Shown one piece after another: positions 48,301 to 57,673 of a DNA stretch of 64,000 nucleotides. Position numbers and translations under genes: made by a program. The notes under the pieces were generated by a model that worked only from the letters and a program-made list of their open reading frames with translations, did not search any database and was not told the DNA's origin. Positions within the stretch are counted from its first letter, which is position 1; each line of letters opens with the position of its first letter. This stretch comes from Hetaerina americana (taxonomy: Eukaryota > Arthropoda > Insecta > Odonata > Calopterygidae), in the NCBI GenBank assembly GCA_022747635.1, contig JAKTNV010000009.1:24912122-24976121 (forward strand), given 5' to 3'.

Positions 48301-50244
48301 AGCGTTTTAACAATAAGATCAGATGAAATCAAATCCCTTGGATTAACATTATTTTCATTGCTTTGTGATAAAATGGCAAGTGGTCATAAAAAAAATTACT
48401 CTTCCACACCAAAGTATGGTGGTTGCTGAGGAAAAATGTGCCATCCAGAATTTCTTTTAACTGTAGCACAAATTTCAAATTATTTTGGCTAATTTTAAAG
48501 AGCAAAATGGTCGATTTGTTGATCATTTATGGCTATCTGGAATGACATGCTTAGCTACTTGATACTTATTTTCAGCTCACCGATTAATGACAATTAAAAA
48601 ATGGGAGAAAACAATACTTCTGCCTTTCTACTTTAAGGCAAAGCAAACAGCATGAAATATAAGCTGTAATTTTCAGATAATGAAGCTGAATAGCCTCAAA
48701 TTCTTTTCTTTAACATGTTCAACAGAATGACTTACAACTTAAACCTGATATGCTGGAGGGAATTATAAAAAAATTCCACAAGTTGGCGGCAGATTACAGA
48801 TTATTTCTCAGCAAAAATCAACTCTTATGACTAGATGAGTGAGATTTTTTTTCTGACTGAGATGCATTCCCAGTAGTTTTAACAGTTCCATTAAATTGCA
48901 GGTAATTCTCAACTGAAAAAATATCTTTTTTCAAAATTCTATTCCTGATTTTTAGTTACAGGGTGTTTTCACTATCATGGGCTCAGTGACAAGACCATCA
49001 AGTTCTTTGTGTCCTTTTCAACAACATCTCAACAAAATAAAGGTTTTCTGTGCTTGCTTCCTGAAGAAACAAATTCAGGAACAATGCACATCAAGGCAGG
49101 CCTGAGAGGAAAACTGGGCTAAGCTGAACGTGATATCAAAGAATGAAACAAAGGAAGAGTGCCACAGCAGAAAATTTTAAACTGTGATTGAAAAAGTGAA
49201 GCGTAAAAATCGCGTTAAACTGAATATGATATAAAATAACTAGTTTCAACGATGCATGCTTAAGCATCTCCTTAATAATGCACTGTCATTTGGCAGTTCT
49301 GACGTATAAAATTATATGTTATGATATGTACATATAATTATAACTAATTGAAGCATGATTAAGTTCTTTTCGGCATTTTTGAATACTTATTTCTTCCCTA
49401 TGCCATTCTTCGAAATCTTAAGTATCGGTGATACTTGAAAATATTAGAACATAGGATATGGCAATATGATGGCAAACATTGTTTTACTTCCAAAATTGGG
49501 ATAATCCAGTCTTTACACATACGAATATACTCCCCCATGATCATTTTCATGATGAATAATGTTTGCATGTTTAAAGTCTCGAGCATCTCGACTTCTGTTA
49601 TTTTCTATTAGTAAATGATGAATTTATTTTAGGAAATTTTCCCGGAATATTAACAGGTTACAAGTAAATTGCATATCCAGACGACGTTGGATGGAAATTC
49701 GCTTACATAGAAATGAATAATATTATCCTTGAATTGAATATTTGCATTGGACTCTCTTGAACAATACCTAGAATTCGAGCAAATGGATGCCTCATTTGAG
49801 GTTTAAAATGTTAGACAACATACCTATGTACTGTGATATGAATTTCCGCACTCCAAGGACATGAAAAAACATTACAAATGGAGAAGCCAAAAATGACAAA
49901 AATAAAGGTCCTAAGAAAGTTCTAGGTACAACTCCTGGAAATTCGTGATGGTCGTACTGAAAACAAAGTGGAGAGAATGGAAGATTTCATCACCAACTAA
50001 TATAACCACCGATGCAAGAAATGTTAAGCATAATCACAAGAGCAAGCTTGTCATGATTTTAAGATGTACTTCAACGTTAACTTACCTGTGTCAAATTTGA
50101 CCGGTGGTATAATATGTCATGCATTGCTTGCAAATTAAAACTTTCTTCCACTTTGGTAAAAGGTGAATAAAAAAGGTGTATAGCGCCCACCAAAATTGTT
50201 AGCCGGTCCATCTGAAAATTTCGTAAAAACAATCCCTGGTCCAT
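36350..50244 (-). CDS. ALG12: Dol-P-Man:Man7GlcNAc2-PP-Dol alpha-1,6-mannosyltransferase with long charged C-terminal extension
   Basis: GT22-family multi-pass ER enzyme that adds the eighth mannose to the lipid-linked N-glycan precursor. Exons: 50086-50211 (or to 50244), 49824-49956, 45894-46067, 45509-45662, 45098-45242, 40618-40844, 38475-38732, 36350-37337. They join in phase to 734 codons from the ATG at 50211; an in-frame ATG at 50244 adds 11 residues. Family landmarks: [15 protein letters not shown] (18-32), [17 protein letters not shown] (43-59), [19 protein letters not shown], the [20 protein letters not shown] loop, [10 protein letters not shown], the [10 protein letters not shown] motif (295-304), and [10 protein letters not shown] before WRYNK. 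The conserved enzyme ends near residue 480, as in the about 488-residue human protein. About 250 extra residues follow, starting with nine Glu and rich in Glu/Lys, ending KLKVK. The intron after 38475 uses a GC donor. A LINE-R fragment and a pogo relic sit in the 40845-45097 intron. Confidence 0.96.
37635..37870. repeat. Degenerate tandem duplication, unit about 130 bp, in ALG12 intron
   Basis: Two related blocks follow each other. Each starts TACTAxATAGCATTG (37645 and 37783), passes CAAGCACT, then GGGTTTGCAAGAGAATTATC or GGGCTCGCGAGAGACTTCTC, and ends TCTGCGCCAGC or TCTGCGTCAGC. Identity is moderate. A low-complexity AAATTAAATAAAA run precedes it at 37530-37575. No coding content. Confidence 0.6.
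39930..40165 (-). repeat. SINE-B, tRNA-derived repeat fragment
   Basis: On the minus strand a tRNA-like 5' portion is visible: TAGAGTGTTGGACTACTGAC (A-box region, D and anticodon arm) at about 40125-40145, and the B-box relative CCTGGTTTGATTCCC at about 40105-40119. The following body does not match SINE-A or SINE-C. A second possible member is near 43080-43140, with GGGTTTGATTCCCATAAG on the minus strand. Both are in ALG12 introns. Confidence 0.55.
41905..42720 (-). mobile_element. LINE-R 3' portion in ALG12 intron
   Basis: The 3' terminus is at 41910-41935 (complement of a GGTAAGTTATGGATGG variant). Further right, in minus orientation, come KRGRRRIGMLDG-like and AEDTWSLxxD text, then [29 protein letters not shown] (42460-42560) and [19 protein letters not shown] (42400-42460). 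The latter is the best-kept part of this copy. Same orientation as ALG12. Confidence 0.8.
43311..44627 (+). mobile_element. Degenerate pogo/Tigger-like DNA transposon
   Basis: Terminal repeats start CAGTGGAATCTTGCATAGCG at 43312 and, on the opposite strand, CAGTGAAAACCCGCTAAACA near 44624, next to TA. This is the pogo/Tigger style. Between them the plus strand has [16 protein letters not shown] at 43613-43660, which resembles the CENP-B-type N-terminal helix-turn-helix of pogo transposases, then fragments such as KPWVLSDYK and a CNIYxEGSSYK-like piece at about 44180. Stops are frequent and the size (1.3 kb) implies internal loss. It lies in an ALG12 intron. Confidence 0.6.
46895..47205 (+). 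repeat. SINE-A copy in ALG12 intron
   Basis: GGGGATCGAAATGGTGCGGT opens the copy. The B box GGTTTGGATCC is at about 46952-46962. All body landmarks are present, including CTCGATCCCTACTTGATGTG, GAGTGAGTACGCCGTCCGTC, GGTTTCTCTCCACCCTTCAT and AAATGACCTTAGCTGTTGGT. It is antisense to ALG12. Confidence 0.88.
47417..47535 (+). repeat. SINE-C, rearranged form (inverted tail plus tRNA-like core)
   Basis: The first half (CTGTGGGAGATACCGAGATG up to CTGCTGATGT) is the reverse complement of the SINE-C tail. It is directly followed by TTGCTGAAAGC, a B-box copy (GGGTTTAAATCC) and CAAAGCAAATAATTTTT, which is the SINE-C head in forward orientation. The arrangement parallels the copy at 63562-63737, although both halves carry small deletions here. 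Confidence 0.65.
47536..49823. other. ALG12 intron, no feature seen
   Basis: AT-rich intron interior. A phrase of about 30 bp (GAAAATTTTAAACTGTGATTGAAAAA) occurs at about 47910 and again at about 49170, hinting at an unclassified dispersed repeat. No open frame of interest. Confidence 0.4.
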
Positions 50245-51539
50245 TAAAAATACTGGTTGTTCTCGAAATAAATTCGTAAATTATCCTTTATAAATTTTAA
50301 TCAAACAACAAATGATATAAAAAATATTAATATTAAAGACTTGTACTTGTTTTTCCATCGAGAAACTTTCTTTAACACTAACAACTACTAATTCATAGCA
50401 GAAAGCAAATTTGATTTCACAATTCCGACAATAGATGGCAACCACGGGTGCAATATCAAAAAAAGAGTATTGAAATTCGTGTTTGATATTCGAAGGCGCG
50501 ATCCATAGTTGCACCAAGATGTGTTACAATGCGTTTATCTACTGTTTAGAGGTATTTTTGAGTTTTCAACAAAAAATACTTAATAAGTTAGTGGTATTTT
50601 AAATAATTTATCGCTTAAGGAACACTGAGCAGTATTAGTACATTTTTTATTTCAAAATAATTTTTAAGCTCCACGTACTTTTTTTCTACTCTCTGCTGTC
50701 AAAAGATTTATCATTCTACCGCGCATATATATCACTCTTCGTTCACTAACCGCCTTCGGCATTCCCTAATGTCCTAAAACTTCTTCTATTGGTCTCTTCT
50801 GCATTTTTAAATTTCTTCCGAGTTCCTATACTGCCAGATTAAATCAGTTATTTGATTTCGAGATTGGTACACTGCTGTTTATCAATTGTGCGACATAAAC
50901 GTGACTTTCAATCTTGTTATTTATAAGACTGGTGAGCCCATGCAAGAGATAAAACTTTGAAATTTGCATACATTATCATTTTCTGATAATCCAAACATAA
51001 GATATACAAGTTGGCTCGTGTTTTCATTGTAATGGTTTATTTATGCATAATTTTCTTCTTACATGGCCGTGCAGTCCTTTGTCCTTACTTCCTCTTCGGT
51101 GATCTTCCACCTTGACTCCATTCAACCACATAGTTTATGACCCACCTTATCCTTATTGGCTGGCAGGATTTCTATGCAATATAGTTTTGGGAATTAATAT
51201 ACCACTCAATTGTACCCAGCCCATCTAATCTCTTCTCATATGGAGTACATTTATCTCAGAGGTAACGGGAACTTCATTGTCTCTTGCTGTTAATTGCCAT
51301 TGCTAATACATACATGATTTTATAAAATTACATTGATCTTAAAATAAATAATGGTTTTCTTAATGACTAATATATGGTGAGCTTGGTAATGCAGAGTATG
51401 ATTCAAGATTGAATTAATTTTTTTCAGTGCTAAATAGACTTATCTGCTATTATTCTTTGTTTTAATTTTGTGGCGGGATCATTGAACTATGCAACTGTCA
51501 ATTCCCGGTATTTAAACTGCTCAACTGCACACAAAAATC
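50245..51539. other. ALG12 5' flank, no further gene recognised
   Basis: Contains the presumed ALG12 promoter and 5' UTR. I see no clear TATA box or divergent gene on the plus strand. Sequence to 51500 is AT-rich and unassigned. Confidence 0.35.
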
Positions 51540-51755
51540 TATTGATATTCTAGTGCTCAATATGCAGTCCCTTAGAAACAAATTGTGTCAGATTGAACAC
51601 TTGCTAAATCTTAGGAATTGGGATATCCTCTGTCTAATGAAGCACTGGCTTCATGAGGATGAAGTGGACTTCTATCACTCTCAAGGATTAACTCTTAGCT
51701 CTATATACTGTGGCAAATCACTCAAGAATGGGGGCATATGCATATTTACATAAAA
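51540..51755 (+). mobile_element. Fragment of LINE endonuclease domain
   Basis: A frame beginning LNMQSLRNKLCQIEHLLN and continuing WDILCLMKHWLHEDE is the N-terminal part of the AP-like endonuclease of Jockey/CR1-grade retrotransposons. The usual form is N-x-R-S-L-R-N-K, then DI-L-C-L-T-E-x-W-L; here Gln and Lys replace conserved Arg and Glu. It stops after about 66 codons, and the rest of the element is not adjacent in the same frame. Fossil. Confidence 0.75.
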
Positions 51756-51899
51756 CATTTTAGAGTGTAAGGCTTAAGATGTGGAGTGTTTCTGTATTGA
51801 ATTGCACTTTTTCATTATTGCTGTGTTATTTTTGAGTTATAACTTAATTATTGTTTCCATTTATCACTCAACCAAAGGTGATTTTTAGTATCTTCTGTA

Positions 51900-52110
51900 A
51901 TTAAGTTGAGGAGGTCTTGGTAGAGGAGAGAGCACTAAGCTACCTAGAAAGGGTGAGAAAAAAGGATAGGTAGGTTGAATGGACTGTAGGGAGGTAGAAT
52001 TATGCAGAATTGCTTAAGGATTTATTGGAATGAGGGTTCAGATTCTGCTATGAGCAAGGCTAAGAATTGTAGGGGGCTTAGGATTGTGTCATTCCATATT
52101 TTACCTTAAA
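51900..52110 (+). mobile_element. LINE-R 3' terminal fragment
   Basis: GGTAGAGGAGAGAGCACTAAG, AAAAGGATAGGTAGGTTGAA (the RRRIGMLDG region) and GGAGGTAGAATTATGCAGAA match the distal block of the other plus-strand copies. The fragment finishes in a variant of the shared terminus near 52105. Confidence 0.65.
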
Positions 52111-52469
52111 TGGAGAAAAACCAGATAATAATTAAGCGTCGTCCTCAGGTACCTGCCAATTTTGAAGTTTCTTCTTTATTCAAATCTTCGTGGACTGCCT
52201 GTCTTCCTACAGGGTACTTGCTGCTGGTGTTGAAGTTTACATAGTTCAGGAATAGGCATCAACTGTTGGAATAAATTCTCAATGATGCCACTCTGGATTT
52301 GATGCCTATTTTTTTAAACTAGTTGTACAGAATGAAAAAAATTAGTGGAAAGACACATTGATTTTTAACTTCAGTGTTAAAGGATTTCCACCAAGTTAAG
52401 CCCGAAAACATCGAATATAGCTGACCCATTCAGTTAGAGTTGTGTATGTTCAAGCTGTATTTAGTTAGT

Positions 52470-53235
52470 CAGTCTAGGGATTCCGGTTATTGCTGACTGC
52501 ATTGCGGAAGCAGTTTAAGAGGTGAGGGATTGGAATCAGCCTTAAGAAATTGAAGGTAATGAATATCTCAAGAAACGGAAAGGCTAGGATAAACATTTAA
52601 TTTGGGCGGCAAATACAAAGCATGTACAACCGCTCACTTATTTGGAAAATTTTTTAAATGAATATGCTCGCATTGGTAAAGTTGTAAAAATAAGAACTGC
52701 ATAAAGTAAAGAAGATTTCAAAAAGAGGAAGTAGTTGATGAAAATGACCTTGAGTAAAGATTAAAGAATAGATTATGGAAAACTTTAATATGGAGTGTAG
52801 TCTTGTACGACCCAGGAACTTGATTGTTGAGGCAAGGGAAGAAGCTTAGGTCGGAAACCACCAAGAGCTAGGTTGGAGTAAGCCACTCCATGTTCTATCT
52901 GGCTGGATGGCAGTATTGCTGGCGTTGCAATCATCATCTTCATGTCCTAACCGGAACACTTAAGACCTGAAAATGCTGATGCAGTGCAAGCAAAACCATC
53001 GTCCAGCCAGGTAGAGCTATCTGGGAGTAACCTGAGAACCCTGTGGTAATTTGTACATCACATTGGAAGCCTTCACTTTTAAGATCAGAGGCTTTTGAGC
53101 TGTGGATCCCTGTAGAGGGTTTAAAAAACAAAATTGTGGAAGACATTAAATGGATACTGGGAATTTTGGTTGTCAAAGGAAAGTGGATAATTGATTATTT
53201 CCTAGGTGAGGTTAAGGAAGTGTGGTTTGTGTAAT
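52470..53235 (+). mobile_element. LINE-R copy interrupted by a foldback
   Basis: Recognisable in order: the GISLKKLKVMNISRNGKARINI-like block at 52540-52600, SVVLYDPGT-like text at 52797, then after an insertion RSEAFELWIPVEGLKNKIVEDIKWILG (53083-53160), which is the EAFEMW segment of the family C-terminus. The insertion lies at about 52860-53075. Degenerate. Confidence 0.65.
52866..53045. repeat. Foldback element nested in LINE-R
   Basis: The left arm (TTCTATCTGGCTGGATGGCA at 52893) and the right arm (complement of CTCTACCTGGCTGGACGATG, ending about 53016) pair imperfectly over more than 60 bp. The centre contains CATCATCTTCATGTCC and, inverted, GACCTGAAAATGCTGATG. This is the same type of core as the elements at 3.1 and 9.8 kb. 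Confidence 0.7.
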
Positions 53236-53307
53236 GTAGAAATTTAGTGTTTAGCATCATGTTAGAAGTACAGTAGTGGTTAGTCCGTGTGCCCATCAAA
53301 AAACTAT

Positions 53308-53815
53308 CTCAATAATAATAATCATAATTTTATTGGTCATTAAGTAGGCATACAATAGACCTCATCAAGCAAAAGGCATTGGACATATAACACATATTAG
53401 AACATCAGACATAAAACGCAAAGCAGCATATCAGGCATATAACACATCAGAAAATCATATCCGTTTTTTTTGTGGATAAAAAAATTATTCTCTGAGTACA
53501 GAGCTCTTGAGGCTGAATACAAGGGCTCTTTAAATTTGGCAGAGTTAGTTTTTCTAGCTGTCTGCAGCAGTTGATTAAATAATTTTAAACCAAAGTTATG
53601 CAGGTATTGCTGTGATTTGGTTAATCTGCCATTACACGTGGAGAGGCGGTTTTTTTATTTTGGTTTTATGATCATGTACTTCTTGTCTTCTAGGAAACAA
53701 ATGTAATTTATATTTAACACAAATCGATATCTGTAGATGTATGTATGTGCTATAAACAATCAGAATGTTCATACTTATAAATAATGGTCTGCGGTGTTCA
53801 GTTGCAGAAGATTGA
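53308..53815 (-). mobile_element. Second, truncated LINE-J-type 3' copy
   Basis: Between two AAT-repeat tails, the minus strand encodes remnants of the LINE-J C-terminus: a YIHLQISICVKYKLHLFPRR-like piece at 53690-53750, then HNFGLKLFNQLLQTARK and SAKFKEPLYS near 53520-53610. It equals the end of the frame in the 53816 element. It stops at the (AAT)n run at 53310, so two relatives are in tandem with their tails in the same orientation. Confidence 0.65.
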
Positions 53816-56158
53816 GTAATAATAATAATAATAATCTTTATTTGCCCAGAAGACACTGACACAGTGTAATAGATACATCAGATAAGTGTATAGGACACGT
53901 CATATGTACATATAGATGTTAAACAATGATGAAATTCAGAAAAGCATGACACAATAATAATTTTTTGCATAAAATATATTCCATATTCAGTATGGTTATT
54001 TTTTCTCCATGAATTCCATTACAGAATAAAACTGTTCTTTCCTTAAAAATGATATTAATTTCTTTTTGAACAGGACTGGATCCTTTACGTACTTAAGATC
54101 GTAAGGGAGCCTGTTCAGTGCAAGGAGGCCCATTGATTTAGGCCCCAGGGATGTATTTAAACTCCTGCAATAAGTTTGATGCAGGTCTCTGCAGGCTCTG
54201 GTTTGGTGCCAATGAACGTTGTCATTTGTCATATAATTGGATATATTACTTTTAGCGAAAATGCATACGACATAAATGTAAATACATGGAACAGTCAGAA
54301 TATTTAACCTTTTGAAGAAGGAAAGACAAGGTGCATTGTAGGGAGCATTGCATATTAATCGTATTAAACATTTTTGAGCTTTAAAAATTGAATCAGAATG
54401 AGGGGAAGAACCCCAGAACAGAATACTATAGATAATTAAAGAATAAAATTCTCCGTAATAAATTGAAAGTAAGATATCAAGGCTTACAGATTTCCTAATA
54501 CTTCTAATAAGAAAGCAAATGGAATTTAACCTGCTACGAAGATTGCATATGTGTTCATCCCATGATAAATTTTTATTTATAACAACTCCCAAAAACTTGG
54601 ATCTAGAAATTTGGGGTACACACGTTCCCCCTAGGTCAATGGCCAATGAAGCAGGGGCTTTATTTTTATTAGAGAAGTATATGAGTCCAGACTTGTCAGG
54701 GTTGAGTTTCAGAGAATTTTGTGAACAACATTCACAAAGAAGTTCGAAAACTCTAGCTGCTGTCAAGGTCAAGTTGTTTAACGATGGTGCTGATACAATT
54801 ACGTTAGTGTCATCAGCATATAAAATTGGCTCGGCTCCTGGAACTGACTGCAGAACTTTTGGTAAGTCATTAATGTAAAGTAAAAATAGGATAGGGCCCA
54901 AGACTGAGCCTTGGGGTACACCTAATGTAACTTCTTTACTAGGAGAAGTAAAATTAGTACCGTTCTTTAACAAAATAACCTGTTGGTGCCTTGCGCTGAG
55001 GTAGATTTGATCCAGTTATAAGGGATACCTCTGATGCCATAGTGTCCTAATTTGGACAAGAGTAACTGATGATTAACTAGGTCAAAAGCCTTGGAAAAAT
55101 CGAAGAATAGTCCCAAGGTTTCAATTCTATTATCAAGATTTGAAAGTATTAGGTTTACGAGGTGATAGGTGGCTGTAGATGTAGATCTGCATTTCCTAAA
55201 ACCATTCTGTGAGCCAGACAAGAGATTAAAAGATTCAAGAAATGATGTAAGTCGATTATGGAAGACCTTTTCAAATAGTTTCCCTATCTGGTTTAATAAA
55301 GATATTGGACGGTAAGAATTCATATCCTGCTCACTACCTTTCCCTTTATAAAGTGGTACAACTTTGGCAATTTTAATGGCATCAGGAAAAACACCAAGTT
55401 GTAGGGATTTATTAATTAGGAAGAGTATCTGTTCCTTGATAGAATTAATTGATTTTTTTATCACAATCCCTGGGATACCATCTGTACCAGGACTACTTTT
55501 GTTAGGGAATTTTTTAATGATGTTCATCAGTTCCAGTTCAGTACAAGGAAGCAGGTACAATGAATTAGACAGGCTTGGGATTAGAGGATAATTAACAGGA
55601 ATTGGAGTATTTGTAGTAGTCTGGTGGGACAAGTAGAAGTCATTTAAGTTGGATGCCATTTGAGAGTAATCAGAAATAACATTACCGGTGGAGTCCTGTA
55701 ATTTGAAATCATGATGATTATTGATAGAACACTTAGCTTCCTTTATAATCTTCCAAATTTCTTTAGATTTGTTATCGGCATTGAGAATTCTACAGTTGTT
55801 AAATGTTTTTTTAGCCAGTTGTAACTTTTGACGGTACGTTTTTTTCAGTGTTCTATACTCCAAGCAGTCTATCGAGTTACATTTATTTTTATAAGAGATA
55901 GCTAACTCCTTCATTTTTTTCGAGAGGCATCGTATTTCATCGGTGACCCAATGGTTTCTAGTATTTAAGGACAAGTTTCTAGTTTTGTGGGAGACCAATG
56001 GAAAACAAATGTCAAAGTAATATTGATATGAAGAATAAACATACTCAAATGAGTCATTGTAGGATCTGAGTTGGTATAAATCAGACCAATCATGGGACTT
56101 CAACATATAATTAAAGATAATAAAGTTTTGCTCTGTAAACTGCCTTAGTAGAGTAATC
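53816..56158 (-). mobile_element. LINE-J, Jockey-like non-LTR retrotransposon, 5'-truncated
   Basis: The minus strand carries a nearly continuous ORF2. The upstream frame (about 56158-54967) holds the RT fingers and palm: NKSSPGTDGIPG, AKVVPLYKGKG, SYRPISLLNQIGKLFEKV, SQNGFRKCRSTSTA and FFDFSKAFDLVNH with its catalytic Asp. The downstream frame (54973-53996, 325 codons) has GVPQGSVLGPILFLLYIND, then YADD at residues 52-55 with the catalytic Asp pair, then the SKFLGVVINKNLSWDEHI thumb motif. One frameshift near 54967-55000 separates the two. The endonuclease is missing (5' truncation). The 3' end is a TTA-type microsatellite tail at 53817-53836, typical of Jockey-clade insertion tails. It is a relatively young but disabled copy. 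Confidence 0.92.
53817..53836. repeat. (TAA)n tail of LINE-J
   Basis: Six consecutive TAA/AAT units directly abut the LINE-J 3' end. A shorter AAT run at about 53312 marks the end of the neighbouring copy. Confidence 0.8.
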
Positions 56159-56420
56159 ATCTTGATTGCTTTTTTTGTAGAATAAAGACATATTTTATGT
56201 TGGGTATATACCACCAGATTCCAAATCATAATTAAGATGATTGTTAAAGAAAGCAAAGTAAATGGATCTTAGGCACTCTGCAGGGGTTAGCATAGTAAGT
56301 TTTCTAACTAAAAGTGCCTTTGAAAATCTGCTGATAACATTGATATGCGAACTCCAGCTCAGCTTAGAGTCAAGATGGAGTCGTAATAGTAATGGGCAGA
56401 CAATGATCAACAATATATAA
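56159..56420 (-). mobile_element. Fragment of another Jockey-type RT C-terminus
   Basis: The minus strand reads LHLDSKLSWSSHINVISR, then LVRKLTMLTPAECLRSIYFA and FNNHLNYDLESGG, then (other frame) KICLYSTKKAIKMI. These are successive parts of the thumb and C-terminal region of a Jockey-grade reverse transcriptase, distinct in sequence from LINE-J. LINE-J abuts it directly, so the open frame that runs from one into the other is a fusion by insertion. Confidence 0.75.
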
Positions 56421-56920
56421 ATTCACAGTTATTGGGCATAAGATGATATTTTTAGAAACAATTCATTGTAATATATGTGCTGATTTTGGGTATTTTATGT
56501 TCTGTCTGTTTGAAACTCATAATATTTAATCATGTAGCATAGTCTGATGCCACACAGATACTTTTTAGAGTAAATTATCTGCATTTTTTTGACAATTAAC
56601 TTCAAGTTTGATTGACAGTTACACTTTGGAAGCAAATGCCAAGTATAGATAGCATACCTCTGCTGACCATGTTTGTGAAGTTCTGCATAGGGTCACAGTG
56701 AATCTCTGAGATATCCTCGCAGTATTTAGGCTTACTGAACATGAACTAAGGTATCATCTTTGGTCTCACGAAATGAGAAATAAAATTGTTTAAGGCTGTG
56801 CCATGACACTTATAATTGAACTAAGATTTCAAAGTTTGCCAACATAAGAGTACCAATCACAAAATTGTATGAATTTTGGCAGAATAGTAGAAAACTTTCT
56901 TCATAGAAATACGTCAAATA

Positions 56921-57673
56921 CGAGGGTCATCCGGAAAGTAGTACCCGTTCGTGAAATAAAGACACAAAAGTAAATATTAACAAACATAAAAAATTTTATT
57001 TGAAAGAGGATACTTTAAACTACTTCTCAACATAATCTCCAAGCAAATTAAGGCATTTGTCATAACGTGTGACAAGTTTCTGTATTCCTGCTGCATAGTC
57101 CTTCGCCGCCAGCTCATTGAGATACGCGAGGGACCCATCTTGCACAAATTTTTGCATAATGCAGATGGTGTTTAACAATTTCATGAACAATTGTTCGAGA
57201 AACATTGGGAAAATGCTCACAGATGTCATCAATTGTGACGCGCCGATCGTTCCTCACGAATTCGTCAACTGAGCTCACCAGTTGGTCTGTAATGACAGAC
57301 GGTCTCTCCGAACGCTCATCGTCGTGTGTGTTCCCCCTCCCCATGTTGAAGTTGCGACACCACCGCCGAACAGACGACTCGTCCATTACATTGTCTCCAT
57401 ACACCTCCTTTAATTGGCGATGAATATCACATGGGCGAACGTTTCTTGCATTGAGGAATTTAATCACTGCCCTCACTTCACAACTGGCGGCGTTCTCAAT
57501 TTTTTTAAACATTGTAAACAATCACAGAAACAACACAGGCAATGCTAGCGTCACGCAACTTGGCTCAGAGAAGGCAGACAAGCCACTGAAGCTATCTGAC
57601 CTCGTCCAGCGGCTACTCGCGTCGTCAGCACTTCATGCGGCACGAACGGGTACTACTTTCCGGATGACCCTCG
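56921..57673 (-). mobile_element. Internally deleted mariner with perfect 33-bp TIRs
   Basis: Bases 56921-56953 and 57641-57673 are exact reverse complements (CGAGGGTCATCCGGAAAGTA inwards), with TA on both outer sides. The minus-strand frame from 57521 encodes the transposase N-terminus: IKFLNARNVRPCDIHRQLKE and SSVRRWCRNFNMGR (the two helix-turn-helix motifs), then NVSRTIVHEIVKHHLHYAKICARWVP. About 57130 the frame jumps to the extreme C-terminus LAAKDYAAGIQKLVTRYDKC ending GDYVEK at 57020. The whole catalytic DD34D domain is absent, so the element is non-autonomous. Perfect TIRs and an open N-terminal frame indicate recent insertion. Confidence 0.95.

Noticed and set aside
54519..54878. 119-codon plus-strand open frame
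   Set aside because: Antisense to the LINE-J reverse transcriptase, which is clearly the coding strand.
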